Assembly: GCF_042650605.1 (NCBI RefSeq)
Contig: NZ_JBHSBN010000001.1
Coordinates: 496,001 to 560,000, forward strand
From: Micromonospora_J zhanjiangensis
Lineage (GTDB): Bacteria > Actinomycetota > Actinomycetes > Mycobacteriales > Micromonosporaceae
Length of the DNA: 64,000 bases
Direction: 5' to 3'
Shown: positions 20,790 to 29,691 of the stretch, in pieces
Position numbering within the stretch: position 1 is the first letter of the stretch
How the letters are laid out: each line of letters begins with the position of its first letter
The notes under the pieces: generated by a model
Seen by the model: only the letters and a program-made list of their open reading frames with translations
Told to the model about the DNA's origin: nothing
Database searches by the model: none
Position numbers and translations under genes: made by a program

Positions 20790-22121
20790 TTGCTCTCCGC
20801 CTTTGTCAGCGCGTTCCGCACGCCTGACCTGCGCAAGAAGCTGCTGTTCACAGTGGCCATCATCGCGGTCTACCGGCTCGGCGCGACGCTGCCCAGTCCG
20901 GGCGTCTCGTACGGCAACGTGCAGAAGTGCATCGAGGCGACCAAGGCCGGCGACACCAGTGGCGTGTTCCAGCTGCTGAACCTGTTCTCCGGTGGCGCGC
21001 TGCTGTCGCTGTCGGTCTTCGCGCTCGGCATCATGCCGTACATCACGGCCTCGATCATCCTGCAGCTGCTGACCGTCGTGATCCCGCGGCTGGAGCAGCT
21101 CCGCAAGGAGGGCCAGGCCGGCCAGGCGAAGATCACGCAGTACACCCGCTACCTGACCCTGGGCCTGGGCATCCTGCAGGCCTCCGCGTTCGTCGCCCTG
21201 GCCCGTTCCGGCCAGCTGTTCAACGGGCTGTGCGACCAGTTCCCGATCGTGCCGGACGGCACCGGGCTGCCGACCTGGATCACGCTGGCCACCCTGGTGA
21301 TCACGATGACCGCCGGCACCGGCGTGGTGATGTGGCTCGGTGAGCTGATCACCGACCGCGGGGTCGGTAACGGCATGTCCGTACTGATCTTCACCTCGAT
21401 CGCGGCCCGGCTGCCCGGCGAGGGCTACACCATCCTGCAGAGCAAGGGCACGACCAAGTTCATCCTGGTCCTGGTGCTGGTGCTGCTGATCATCACCGCG
21501 GTGGTCTACATCGAGCAGGCCCAGCGACGGATCCCGGTGCAGTACGCCAAGCGCATGATCGGCCGGCGGATGTACGGCGGCACCTCGACCTACATCCCGC
21601 TGAAGGTCAACCAGGCCGGCGTCATCCCGATCATCTTCGCCTCCTCGCTGCTCTACCTGCCGCAGCTGGTGCTGCAGTTCTTCGACCAGAACAACCTCAA
21701 CGGTTGGCAGCTCTGGCTGCAGAACAACCTGGTCAATGCGGCCTCACCGGCGCACATCGCGCTGTACTTCCTGCTCATCATCTTCTTCACCTACTTCTAC
21801 GTGTCGATCACGTTCAACCCGACCGAGGTCGCGGACAACATGAAGAAGTACGGCGGGTTCGTGCCGGGCATCCGGCCGGGCAAGCCGACGGCGGAGTACC
21901 TCGACTTCATCCTCAGCCGGATCACCCTCCCCGGTGCTATGTACCTGGGCCTGGTCTCGGTCCTGCCGAACTTCTTCTTCATCTGGTTGGACACGCAGCA
22001 GTACCAGAACTTCCCGTTCGGTGGCACCGCTGTGCTGATCATGGTCGGTGTCGGGCTCGAGACCGTGAAGCAGATCGAGAGCCAACTGATGCAGCGGAAC
22101 TACGAAGGGTTCCTGCGGTAG
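20790..22121 (+). CDS. secY: Protein translocase subunit SecY
   Basis: A 443-residue, ten-TM core of the SecYEG protein-conducting channel. Recognisable segments are FRTPDLRKKLLFTVAIIAVY, ALGIMPYITASIILQLL (TM2/plug region) and the cytosolic loop RRIPVQYAKRM. The start is TTG 20790, following AGGAGG by 6 nt. It ends immediately before the adk ATG with no gap, as in many actinobacteria. Confidence 0.97.
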   Translation: MLSAFVSAFRTPDLRKKLLFTVAIIAVYRLGATLPSPGVSYGNVQKCIEATKAGDTSGVFQLLNLFSGGALLSLSVFALGIMPYITASIILQLLTVVIPRLEQLRKEGQAGQAKITQYTRYLTLGLGILQASAFVALARSGQLFNGLCDQFPIVPDGTGLPTWITLATLVITMTAGTGVVMWLGELITDRGVGNGMSVLIFTSIAARLPGEGYTILQSKGTTKFILVLVLVLLIITAVVYIEQAQRRIPVQYAKRMIGRRMYGGTSTYIPLKVNQAGVIPIIFASSLLYLPQLVLQFFDQNNLNGWQLWLQNNLVNAASPAHIALYFLLIIFFTYFYVSITFNPTEVADNMKKYGGFVPGIRPGKPTAEYLDFILSRITLPGAMYLGLVSVLPNFFFIWLDTQQYQNFPFGGTAVLIMVGVGLETVKQIESQLMQRNYEGFLR

Positions 22122-22775
22122 ATGCGACTCGTTCTCGTCGGTCCCCCCGGGGCGGGTAAGGGGACCCAGGCCGAGTTCATCGCCGCCCACCTGGCCGTGC
22201 CCAAGATCTCGACCGGGGACATCTTCCGCGCCAACGTCTCCCAGGGCACGCCCCTGGGGGTCGAGGCCAAGCGTTACATGGACGCCGGCAAGCTGGTCCC
22301 GGACGAGGTCACCATCAACATGGTCCGGGACCGGCTGGCCGAACCGGACGCCGGCGAGGGCTTCCTGCTCGACGGGTTCCCGCGCACCACACCGCAGGCG
22401 GCGGCGCTGGACAAGCTGCTGGCCGACCTCGGCACCGCGTTGGACCTGGTGCTGGAGCTGGTGGTCGACGACGACGAGGTGATCCGGCGGCTCTCCGGCC
22501 GGCGTACCTGTCGGGGGTGCGGCAAGATCTGGCACGTCGAGTTCGACGCGACGAGCCAGGAGGGCATCTGCGACCGGTGCGGCGCCGAGCTGTTCCAGCG
22601 GGACGACGACAAGCCGGAGACCATCGCCGAGCGGCTGCGGGAGTACGCCGCCAAGACGGCGCCGCTGGTCGACTACTACGGCGCCCAGGGCAAGCTGGTC
22701 GGGATCGACGCCACCGGTCCGGTCGAGGACGTCACGGTGCGGGCGATCGACGCGCTGCGTTCGTACGGCGGATAG
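22122..22775 (+). CDS. adk: Adenylate kinase
   Basis: A 217-residue enzyme converting ATP + AMP to 2 ADP. The P-loop is GPPGAGKGTQ at 7-16, followed by the AMP-site ISTGDIFR. The LID carries a four-cysteine zinc site (CRGCGKIW...CDRCG, about 128-153), the Gram-positive form. ATG abuts the secY stop. A leaderless-type promoter for map lies across its stop codon. Confidence 0.97.
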   Translation: MRLVLVGPPGAGKGTQAEFIAAHLAVPKISTGDIFRANVSQGTPLGVEAKRYMDAGKLVPDEVTINMVRDRLAEPDAGEGFLLDGFPRTTPQAAALDKLLADLGTALDLVLELVVDDDEVIRRLSGRRTCRGCGKIWHVEFDATSQEGICDRCGAELFQRDDDKPETIAERLREYAAKTAPLVDYYGAQGKLVGIDATGPVEDVTVRAIDALRSYGG

Positions 22776-22778
22776 GCT
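22773..22778 (+). promoter_or_regulatory. -10 element TAGGCT for map
   Basis: TAGGCT lies 7 nt before the map ATG and overlaps the adk stop codon. It would produce a leaderless map mRNA independent of secY-adk. Confidence 0.55.
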
Positions 22779-22785
22779 GGCTGGC

Positions 22786-23637
22786 ATGCGCCGTCACCAG
22801 CTGGACATCCAGCTGAAGACTCCGGAGCAGATCGACAAGATGCGGGCCGCGGGGCTGGTCGTCGCGGCCGCCCTGGCCGCCATGCGGGACGCTGTCGCGC
22901 CCGGCGTCAGCACCGCCGACCTGGACGCGATCGCCGAATCGGTGATCCGGAACGCCGGCGGAGTGCCCTCGTTCAAGGGCTACCACGGTTTCCCGGCCTC
23001 CATCTGCTCGTCGGTCAACGAGCAGGTCGTGCACGCGATCCCGTCGCCGCGGCAGGTGCTCGCCGAGGGCGATCTCATCTCGATCGACTGCGGCGCGATC
23101 CTGGACGGCTGGCACGGTGACGCCGCCATCACGGTCGCCGTGGGCGAGACCCGGCCCGAACTGGTCCGGATGGCCCAGGTGGCCGAGGACGCGATGTGGG
23201 CGGGCATCGCCGCCGCCGCGCGCGGTGCGGCCAGCGGGCGCGGCCGGCTCACCGACATCTCGTACGCCGTCGAGCAGGCGGTCCGCAAGGCCGGCCGGTA
23301 CGGCATCGTCGACGGCTACGGCGGCCACGGCATCGGCACCGAGATGCACCAGGACCCGCACGTGCTCAACCACGGCCGGCCCGGGCGCGGCCCGAAGCTC
23401 GTCCCGGGGTTGGCGCTGGCGATCGAGCCGATGATCACGCTGGGCTCGCCGCGTACCGCCGAACTGAGCGACGGCTGGACGGTGGTGACCCGGGACGGCT
23501 CGATGGCCGCGCACGTCGAGCATTCGATGGCGCTGTTGGACGACGGTGTCTGGGTGCTCACCGCCCCGGACGGCGGCCGGGCCCGGCTGGGCAAGCTGGT
23601 GACCGCCCGGCAGCCGGCCAACACCTCCTCGACCTGA
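22786..23637 (+). CDS. map: Methionine aminopeptidase type I
   Basis: A 283-residue enzyme that removes the initiator Met. The five metal ligands sit in recognisable motifs: IDCGAILDGWHGDAA (two Asp), GHGIGTEMHQDP (His), IEPM (Glu) and VEHS (Glu). The substrate-site SFKGYHGFPASICSSVNEQV is intact. The position after secY-adk is standard. Confidence 0.96.
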   Translation: MRRHQLDIQLKTPEQIDKMRAAGLVVAAALAAMRDAVAPGVSTADLDAIAESVIRNAGGVPSFKGYHGFPASICSSVNEQVVHAIPSPRQVLAEGDLISIDCGAILDGWHGDAAITVAVGETRPELVRMAQVAEDAMWAGIAAAARGAASGRGRLTDISYAVEQAVRKAGRYGIVDGYGGHGIGTEMHQDPHVLNHGRPGRGPKLVPGLALAIEPMITLGSPRTAELSDGWTVVTRDGSMAAHVEHSMALLDDGVWVLTAPDGGRARLGKLVTARQPANTSST

Positions 23638-23745
23638 CCGGCCCGCCCGTCGACCGCCGCGGCCGACCGCGTTCCGGTCGCGGTATGGATCTTCGTGGGT
23701 GGCCGGCCTCGTCACGCCTGGACCCGCGATGGCATGCTGTAGCCC

Positions 23746-24300
23746 ATGGAACGGGGCGAGATGCGGGCGGGCGACGCGGACCGGGAGAAGGTCGCCGAGC
23801 AACTCCGCACGGCGTTGGGCGAGGGCCGGCTGGACCTGCCCGAGTACGACGAGCGGCTGCAGAGGGCGTACGCCGCCCGGACGTACGCGGACCTGGACGG
23901 CCTGCTGGACGACCTGCCCGGAACGGTGCCCCCGGCCCAGGCCCGGCTGGCCCGGCCCGCGTCGGCGGACCCGGCGGCGCCCGGCGCCGAACCGGGTGGC
24001 GCGTCGGGGCCGTCGGCGCCCGGCCGGCACTGGCTGTTGGCCATGTGGAGCGGATGGTTGGGCACCGCGGCGTTGGTGACCGGGATCTGGCTGATCAGTG
24101 TCGTCGGTTCCGGACACCTGACCTACTTCTGGCCGTTCTGGGTGATCGGACCGTGGGGGATCTTCCTGTTGGTCGCCACGGTGCAGCGGGCCACCGGCGG
24201 CGCGCCGCACGGTCGGGCGGGCCACCCCGCGCCTGACCGGCACGCCGGCCGGGACGACCGGCGGGCCCGCCGCCGTGACCGCCGCCGCTACCACGGCTGA
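23746..24300 (+). CDS. DUF1707 / two-TM protein
   Basis: A 184-residue protein. Residues 5-60 match the actinobacterial DUF1707 pattern (RAGDADREKVAEQLRTALGE followed by LPEYDERLQRAYAARTYADL). A Pro/Ala linker is followed by a hydrophobic hairpin (about 105-150) and a basic, His/Arg-rich tail. DUF1707 is thought to be a small interaction domain; its function is unknown. CATGCT 7 nt before the ATG may be its -10, again leaderless. Confidence 0.85.
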   Translation: MERGEMRAGDADREKVAEQLRTALGEGRLDLPEYDERLQRAYAARTYADLDGLLDDLPGTVPPAQARLARPASADPAAPGAEPGGASGPSAPGRHWLLAMWSGWLGTAALVTGIWLISVVGSGHLTYFWPFWVIGPWGIFLLVATVQRATGGAPHGRAGHPAPDRHAGRDDRRARRRDRRRYHG

Positions 24301-24390
24301 CCGCCCCACCCCGCAGAGCTGCCGACACCCCCGACACCGACCGGCGGAAGCGCCCCCGTTCCCAGCCTGCCTGCCGCCCCCGCGAGGCTC

Positions 24391-24469
24391 ATGATCGGGG
24401 CAAAGTCGGGGACTTTGCTGCTTCGGCCGCGCCGGGAGACAGCAAGGTCCGGGACATTGTGTGGATCAT
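24391..24469 (+). repeat. REP-like palindromic element upstream of infA
   Basis: In the 452-nt gap between the DUF1707 gene and infA, a hairpin GCAAAGT-CGGGG-ACTTTGC (24400-24418) and a diverged second copy (GCAAGGTCCGGGACATTG, about 24442-24459) are bracketed by ATGATC and GATCAT (24391-24396, 24464-24469). This looks like an intergenic palindromic repeat of the kind scattered through actinobacterial genomes. The 300-1300 stretch style of coding is absent: no gene is seen in the gap. Confidence 0.5.
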
Positions 24470-24562
24470 CAAGCTGGGCGGCGGCGGACGGGGGTCGTCG
24501 TTGCCGGTCTGTCCGGTTCGGCGGGCGGCCGGTGACCCGTTTCGGGGGACGGGCACCCGCAG

Positions 24563-24592
24563 TTGGCGTCGTCGCGTCGCCGCGCGTACACT
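24563..24592 (+). promoter_or_regulatory. Promoter of infA-rpmJ-rpsM operon
   Basis: TTGGCG (24563-24568), an 18-bp spacer and TACACT (24587-24592). Transcription would start near 24599, giving a ~150-nt leader with a nested hairpin (CTCCGG at 24613 to CCGGAG at 24655, with CCCACC/GGTGGG inside). Confidence 0.7.
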
Positions 24593-24752
24593 GGCTGATC
24601 GGCGCACAGCGTCCACTCCGGCCTGCCCACCCGCGCTTCGGTGGGTGCCGGAGCCGCGGCTGGTTCGAGTGCACGATCTTGATCCCAAGGTCCACACCCG
24701 GATGAGACGTTGTGAGCCGTCCGGAGTAACCGAAGTCAGGACAGCGGAGGAC

Positions 24753-24974
24753 ATGCCGAAAAAAGACGGAGCCATCGAAATCGAAGGCCGGGTCATCGAG
24801 CCGCTCCCGAACGCGATGTTCCGGGTCGAGCTCGCCAACGGCCACAAGGTGCTGGCTCACATCAGCGGCAAGATGCGGCAGCACTACATCCGCATCCTGC
24901 CCGAGGACCGGGTCGTCGTCGAACTCTCGCCGTACGACCTGACCCGCGGGCGCATCGTCTACCGCTACAAGTGA
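24753..24974 (+). CDS. infA: Translation initiation factor IF-1
   Basis: A 73-residue OB-fold protein that occupies the 30S A site during initiation (MPKKDGAIEIEGRVIEPLPN; ISGKMRQHYIRILPEDRVVV). AGCGGAGG precedes the ATG. It opens the alpha-type operon. Confidence 0.98.
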   Translation: MPKKDGAIEIEGRVIEPLPNAMFRVELANGHKVLAHISGKMRQHYIRILPEDRVVVELSPYDLTRGRIVYRYK

Positions 24975-25130
24975 ACCTGTCTCGACCCCCGCGGCGCGTG
25001 AGCGCCGAGGACCCGGGTTGAGCGAGGTTCGGTCATCGACAACCTGACGACGGCCGGGAAGTCCCGTGTCCGTTTCGAGGTCCGGCGCCGCAGGCGCGCC
25101 GTCGGACCTGGATGGGAAGTAAGGCACACC

Positions 25131-25247
25131 GTGAAGGTCAAGCCGAGCGTCAAGAGGATCTGCAACAACTGCCGGGTGATCCGCCGGCACGGCCGGGTCA
25201 TGGTCATTTGCAAGACCGACCCGCGCCACAAGCAGCGCCAGGGCTGA
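25131..25247 (+). CDS. rpmJ: 50S ribosomal protein L36
   Basis: A 38-residue zinc-type L36: starts VKVKPSVKRICNNCRVIRRH and ends DPRHKQRQG. Ligands C11, C14, C27 and H33 are all present. The start is GTG 25131; a GGGAAGTAAGG ribosome binding site precedes it. It is very short but unmistakable, and sits where L36 is expected between infA and rpsM. Confidence 0.96.
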   Translation: MKVKPSVKRICNNCRVIRRHGRVMVICKTDPRHKQRQG

Positions 25248-25423
25248 GCGCCCCCGCCGCAGACAGCACAACAACACAAGCTCGTCCCAGCCGCGAGCGA
25301 CGAAGCGCACCGCGTACGCGTTTCTCGTGGCTGACCCCCGGTCGGAGGCCGGGGCCCACCTCGGGCGGTGGGGTGGGACGGGCACAGACCTCCGCGACAA
25401 CACCACGAGGAGTACGCCCACCC

Positions 25424-25804
25424 ATGGCACGTCTCTCCGGCGTCGACCTCCCCCGCGAGAAGCGGATGGAGATCGCGCTCACCTACATTTTCGGTATCGG
25501 CCGCACCCGTGCGGTCGAGACGCTCGTCGCGACCGGCATTTCCCGGGACAAGCGCGCCAAGGACCTCACCGATGACGAGCTGCTGCAGCTGCGTAATCAC
25601 ATCGAGGCCAACTACAAGGTAGAAGGTGACCTTCGCCGCGAGGTCGCCGCGGACATCCGTCGCAAGGTCGAGATCGGCTGCTACGAGGGCATCCGGCACC
25701 GCCGGGGTCTGCCTGTGCGCGGTCAGCGGACCCGGACCAACGCGCGTACGCGCAAGGGCCCGAAGCGGACCGTCGCAGGTAAGAAGAAGGCCGGCAAGAA
25801 GTAA
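25424..25804 (+). CDS. rpsM: 30S ribosomal protein S13
   Basis: A 126-residue S13 (MARLSGVDLPREKRMEIALT; YEGIRHRRGLPVRGQRTRTN; basic KKKAGKK tail). It contacts P-site tRNA and forms an intersubunit bridge. ATG 25424 is the family start. The 176-nt leader contains a CCCCGG/CCGGGG hairpin (25336-25354). Confidence 0.98.
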   Translation: MARLSGVDLPREKRMEIALTYIFGIGRTRAVETLVATGISRDKRAKDLTDDELLQLRNHIEANYKVEGDLRREVAADIRRKVEIGCYEGIRHRRGLPVRGQRTRTNARTRKGPKRTVAGKKKAGKK

Positions 25805-25933
25805 TTCTCAAACCGGAATTCTGGTCGTTCTCCGCCGAGGTAGGCCGGGCTCCAACCGGAACCGGTGTCTACGAGATCAACGGGGCGAACAGCCAGAACC
25901 GATCGAGAACCCACATCAGGAGCGCACAGACTT

Positions 25934-26338
25934 ATGCCACCGAAGGCTCGTGCCGGAGCCGTCAAGAAGGTCCGGCGCAAGGAACGCAAGAACGTCGCCC
26001 ACGGGCAGGCGCACATCAAGAGCACCTTCAACAACACCATCGTGTCCATCACGGACCCGACCGGTGCGGTCATCTCCTGGGCCTCCGCGGGCCAGGTGGG
26101 CTTCAAGGGCTCCCGCAAGTCGACCCCGTTCGCCGCGCAGCTGGCCGCCGAGGCCGCCGCGCGTCGCGCGATGGAACACGGCATGCGCAAGGTCGACGTG
26201 TTCGTCAAGGGTCCCGGCTCCGGCCGGGAGACCGCCATCCGTTCGCTGCAGGCCGTCGGGCTGGAGGTCGGGCAGATCTCCGACGTCACCCCGCAGCCGC
26301 ACAACGGGTGCCGTCCGCCTAAGCGTCGTCGGGTCTGA
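25934..26338 (+). CDS. rpsK: 30S ribosomal protein S11
   Basis: A 134-residue S11 of the 30S platform (AHIKSTFNNTIVSITDPTGA; GPGSGRETAIRSLQAVGLEV; C-terminal PHNGCRPPKRRRV). It lies 129 nt after rpsM. Confidence 0.98.
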   Translation: MPPKARAGAVKKVRRKERKNVAHGQAHIKSTFNNTIVSITDPTGAVISWASAGQVGFKGSRKSTPFAAQLAAEAAARRAMEHGMRKVDVFVKGPGSGRETAIRSLQAVGLEVGQISDVTPQPHNGCRPPKRRRV

Positions 26339-26352
26339 GAGGTTAAGGAAAG

Positions 26353-26979
26353 ATGGCTCGTTACACCGGTCCCGACTGCCGTCGCTGCCGTCGGGAGAAG
26401 ATGAAGCTGTTCCTCAAGGGCAGCAAGTGCGATGGTCCGAAGTGCCCGTTCGAGTCCCGGCCGTTCCCGCCCGGGCAGCACGGTCGCGGCCGGACCAAGG
26501 AGACCGAGTACCTGCTGCAGCACCGCGAGAAGCAGAAGGCCCGCCGGGTCTACGGCGTGCTGGAGAAGCAGTTCCGCGGTTACTACGACGAGGCCGTGTC
26601 GAAGCAGGCCAAGACCGGTGAGGTCCTCCTGCAGATCCTCGAGTCGCGGCTGGACAACGTGGTCTACCGGGCCGGCCTGGCCAAGTCCCGGGACCACGCC
26701 CGGCAGCTGGTCAAGCACGGCCACTTCAAGGTCAACGGCAAGAAGGTCGACATCCCGTCGTACCGCGTCAAGGAGCACGACATCGTCGAGGTCCGGGAGA
26801 AGTCCAAGGAGCTCACGCCGTTCGTCGTGGCGCAGGCCGAGGCCGGCTCCAAGACGGTCCCGGCGTGGCTGGAGGCCATCCCCAGCCAGATGAAGGTGCT
26901 CGTCCACTCGCTCCCGGCCCGCCAGGTCATCGACACGCAGGTCCAGGAGCAGTTGATCGTCGAGCTCTACTCGAAGTAG
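26353..26979 (+). CDS. rpsD: 30S ribosomal protein S4, zinc-binding type
   Basis: A 208-residue S4. The N-terminus has a cysteine cluster (DCRRCRREK, then KCDGPKCPFE) suited to bind zinc; the S4 RNA-binding domain follows (ESRLDNVVYRAGLAKSRDHA). S4 nucleates 30S assembly and in E. coli represses the alpha operon by binding its mRNA. Confidence 0.97.
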   Translation: MARYTGPDCRRCRREKMKLFLKGSKCDGPKCPFESRPFPPGQHGRGRTKETEYLLQHREKQKARRVYGVLEKQFRGYYDEAVSKQAKTGEVLLQILESRLDNVVYRAGLAKSRDHARQLVKHGHFKVNGKKVDIPSYRVKEHDIVEVREKSKELTPFVVAQAEAGSKTVPAWLEAIPSQMKVLVHSLPARQVIDTQVQEQLIVELYSK

Positions 26980-26988
26980 TCCCGGCGC

Positions 26989-27022
26989 TCCGGTGGTGGC
27001 CCTGCCACGGGTCACCACCGGA
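26989..27022 (+). promoter_or_regulatory. Hairpin between rpsD and rpoA
   Basis: TCCGGTGGTG (26989-26998) pairs perfectly with CACCACCGGA (27013-27022); the loop has a possible inner GCCC/GGGT stem. No T-run follows, and rpoA starts 76 nt later. A processing or regulatory role is possible; no function is known. Confidence 0.5.
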
Positions 27023-27098
27023 CCCCGGTACGGGTTGGGCACAACGGAACACCAGTTTGGGCATCAAATAGCGGGTGCCCCGAACGAAAAGAGAAACA

Positions 27099-28121
27099 AT
27101 GCTCATCAGTCAGCGGCCGACCCTCTCCGAGGAGTCGATCAGCGAGACCCGCTCCCGGTTCACCATCGAGCCGCTCGAGCCGGGCTTCGGCTACACCCTG
27201 GGCAACTCGCTCCGGCGTACGCTGCTGTCGTCCATCCCGGGCGCGGCGGTCACGTCGATCAAGGTCGACGGTGTCCTGCACGAGTTCACCACGATCCCCG
27301 GGGTCAAGGAGGACGTGGTCGAGCTCGTCATGAACGTCAAGGAGCTGTGCGTCAGCTCCGAGCACGACGAGCCGGTCAGCATGTACCTGCGCAAGCAGGG
27401 CCCGGGCGACGTCACCGCCGGTGACATCCAGCCGCCGGCCGGCGTGTCGGTGCACAACGCCGACCTGAAGCTGGCCACCCTGAACGGCAAGGGCCGGCTC
27501 GACATGGAGCTGACCGTCGAGCGGGGGCGGGGCTACGTCACCGCGGCGCAGAACAAGCAGGCCGGCGCCGAGATCGGCCGGATCCCGGTCGACTCGATCT
27601 ACTCGCCGGTACTCAAGGTGACGTACCGGGTCGAGGCGACCCGGGTCGAGCAGCGCACCGACTTCGACCGGCTGATCATCGACGTCGAGACCAAGGCGTC
27701 GATCGGCCCGCGTACGGCGCTGGCCTCGGCCGGTTCGACGCTGGTCGAGCTGTTCGGCCTGGCCCGCGAACTGGACGAGACGGCGGAGGGGATCGACATC
27801 GGTCCGTCGCCGCAGGACGCCCAGCTCGCCGCCGACCTGGCCCTGCCGATCGAGGAGCTGGACCTGACCGTCCGCTCCTACAACTGCCTCAAGCGCGAGG
27901 GCATCAACTCCGTTGGAGAGCTCATCGGGCGGACCGAGGCCGACCTCCTCGACATCCGGAACTTCGGCCAGAAGTCGATCGACGAGGTCAAGATGAAGCT
28001 CGCCGGGATGGGTCTCGGGCTGAAGGACTCGGCCCCGAACTTCGACCCGGCACACGTCGTGGACACCTTCGGCGAGGCTGACTACGACACCGAGGACTAC
28101 CGCGAGACCGAGCAGCTCTAA
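27099..28121 (+). CDS. rpoA: RNA polymerase alpha subunit
   Basis: A 340-residue alpha. The N-terminal dimerisation domain contains EPGFGYTLGNSLRRTLLSSI; the C-terminal DNA/activator-binding domain contains RSYNCLKREGINSVGELIG and DIRNFGQKSIDEVKMKL. An acidic tail (EADYDTEDYRETEQL) ends it. ATG 27099 (MLISQRPTL) is the family start; GTG 27075 in frame is less likely. Confidence 0.98.
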   Translation: MLISQRPTLSEESISETRSRFTIEPLEPGFGYTLGNSLRRTLLSSIPGAAVTSIKVDGVLHEFTTIPGVKEDVVELVMNVKELCVSSEHDEPVSMYLRKQGPGDVTAGDIQPPAGVSVHNADLKLATLNGKGRLDMELTVERGRGYVTAAQNKQAGAEIGRIPVDSIYSPVLKVTYRVEATRVEQRTDFDRLIIDVETKASIGPRTALASAGSTLVELFGLARELDETAEGIDIGPSPQDAQLAADLALPIEELDLTVRSYNCLKREGINSVGELIGRTEADLLDIRNFGQKSIDEVKMKLAGMGLGLKDSAPNFDPAHVVDTFGEADYDTEDYRETEQL

Positions 28122-28152
28122 GATCCGCTGCCTTTACTGAGGAGCACCAACA

Positions 28153-28716
28153 ATGCCCACGCCCACCAAGGGTCCCCGCCTCGGCGGCAGCCCGGCGCAC
28201 GAGCGGCTGATGCTGGCGAACCTGGCCAGCGCGCTGTTCCAGCACGGCAAGATCCAGACCACCGAGACGAAGGCCAAGCGGCTGCGTCCCCTCGCCGAGC
28301 AGCTCATCACCAAGGCCAAGCGCGGTGACCTCGCCTCGCGTCGGCGGGTGGCTGCGGTCGTGCGGGACAAGGACGTGGTCTACAACCTGTTCGACCAGAT
28401 CGCGCCGCGGTACGCCAACCGCAACGGTGGCTACACCCGGATCGTGAAGACCGGCCCGCGCAAGGGTGACGCCGCGCCGATGGCGATCATCGAACTGGTC
28501 GAGGAACTGGTCGCGGCGCAGCCGGCCAGGGCGACCAAGAAGACGGCGGCCCGCAAGGCCGCCCAGCAGGACAAGGTCGAGGCGCTCGCCCCGGAGGAGG
28601 AGCTGCCGAAGTCGGCCGCGGCCGGCGACCAGGACGCCGAGGCGCCCGAGTCGGCGTCCGGTGACACCGCCGAGGCTCGCGCGGACAGCGACGAGGCCGG
28701 CGAGAACAAGGCCTGA
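28153..28716 (+). CDS. rplQ: 50S ribosomal protein L17 with acidic tail
   Basis: A 187-residue L17. The core (MPTPTKGPRLGGSPAHERLM; YTRIVKTGPRKGDAAPMAII) spans about 120 residues. A ~65-residue Ala/Glu/Asp-rich tail follows, the actinobacterial form. It ends the operon; a strong hairpin lies 12 nt after its stop. Confidence 0.97.
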   Translation: MPTPTKGPRLGGSPAHERLMLANLASALFQHGKIQTTETKAKRLRPLAEQLITKAKRGDLASRRRVAAVVRDKDVVYNLFDQIAPRYANRNGGYTRIVKTGPRKGDAAPMAIIELVEELVAAQPARATKKTAARKAAQQDKVEALAPEEELPKSAAAGDQDAEAPESASGDTAEARADSDEAGENKA

Positions 28717-28727
28717 GCACAGGCGAC

Positions 28728-28765
28728 GTCGGGCCCGACACCCCCGCCGGGGTGCCGGGCCCGAC
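28728..28765 (+). terminator. Hairpin after rplQ
   Basis: 28728-28744 pairs with 28749-28765 (17 positions, one A-C mismatch, CGCC loop). GC-rich with no T-run, like many actinobacterial terminators. truA starts 71 nt further on and may receive read-through. Confidence 0.7.
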
Positions 28766-28835
28766 CCGTCTCCGGCCCGCCGTACCCGTCGTCGGCGCGG
28801 GTGAGCCGGCCGGTCCCGGGAAGGAGAGGCATCGG

Positions 28836-29666
28836 ATGGACGGACGGATCCGGGTACGCCTGGACGTCGCCTACGACGGTGGCGACTTTTCCGGCTGGGC
28901 CGCCCAGCCCGGTCGGCGTACCGTGGCCGGCACCGTCACCGAGACCCTGGACCGGATCGTCGGGCCGGGGCGGGCCACCGGGTTGACCGTGGCCGGGCGT
29001 ACCGACGCGGGGGTGCACGCGACCGGTCAGGTCTGTCACGTCGACCTGCCGGCCGAGGCCTGGGCGGAGCTCTCCGGCTCGCTGCTCCGGCGGCTCGCCG
29101 GCCTGCTGCCCACCGACGTCCGGGTCCGCGCCGTGACCGAGGTGCCGGCCGAGTTCGACGCCCGCTTCTCGGCCACCTTCCGCCGGTACGAGTACCGGGT
29201 CACCGACGCGCCGCACGGGGCGGACCCGCTGCGTCGGCACGAGATCCTCGCCTGGCCGCGGCCGTTGGACCTGGCGGCGCTGAACCGGGCGGCCGAGGGA
29301 CTCGTCGGCGAGCACGACTTCGCGGCGTACTGCCGGCGCAAGGAGCACGCGACCACCCGGCGCGAGATCACCCGGCTGGACTGGCGGCCGGACGGTCCCG
29401 CGATGTTCGTCGCCACCGTGCAGGCCGACGCGTTCTGCCAGTCCATGGTGCGCAGCCTGGTCGGCGCGATGCTGGTCGCCGGGGACGGTCGGCGCGCGGT
29501 GGACTGGCCGGCCGGGCTGCTGAGCCGGCGGGAACGGTCGAGCGAGGTGACGGTGGCGCCGGCGCACGGGCTCACCCTGGTCGCGGTCGGCTATCCGGAC
29601 GATTCGGCCGAGTACGCCCGGCAGGCGGTGCTGACCCGACGGTTGCGGCTCACCCCGCAGACCTGA
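28836..29666 (+). CDS. truA: tRNA pseudouridine(38-40) synthase
   Basis: A 276-residue TruA. The catalytic aspartate lies in the motif TVAGRTDAGVHATGQV. The C-terminal ATVQADAFCQSMVRSLVG is also characteristic. It isomerises U38-U40 in the anticodon stem-loop. ATG 28836 is chosen because AAGGAGAG precedes it and the sequence before that is non-conserved. It usually follows rplQ, as here. Confidence 0.95.
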   Translation: MDGRIRVRLDVAYDGGDFSGWAAQPGRRTVAGTVTETLDRIVGPGRATGLTVAGRTDAGVHATGQVCHVDLPAEAWAELSGSLLRRLAGLLPTDVRVRAVTEVPAEFDARFSATFRRYEYRVTDAPHGADPLRRHEILAWPRPLDLAALNRAAEGLVGEHDFAAYCRRKEHATTRREITRLDWRPDGPAMFVATVQADAFCQSMVRSLVGAMLVAGDGRRAVDWPAGLLSRRERSSEVTVAPAHGLTLVAVGYPDDSAEYARQAVLTRRLRLTPQT

Positions 29667-29691
29667 CCCCCGGGCCGCCCCGGACCCGGCG

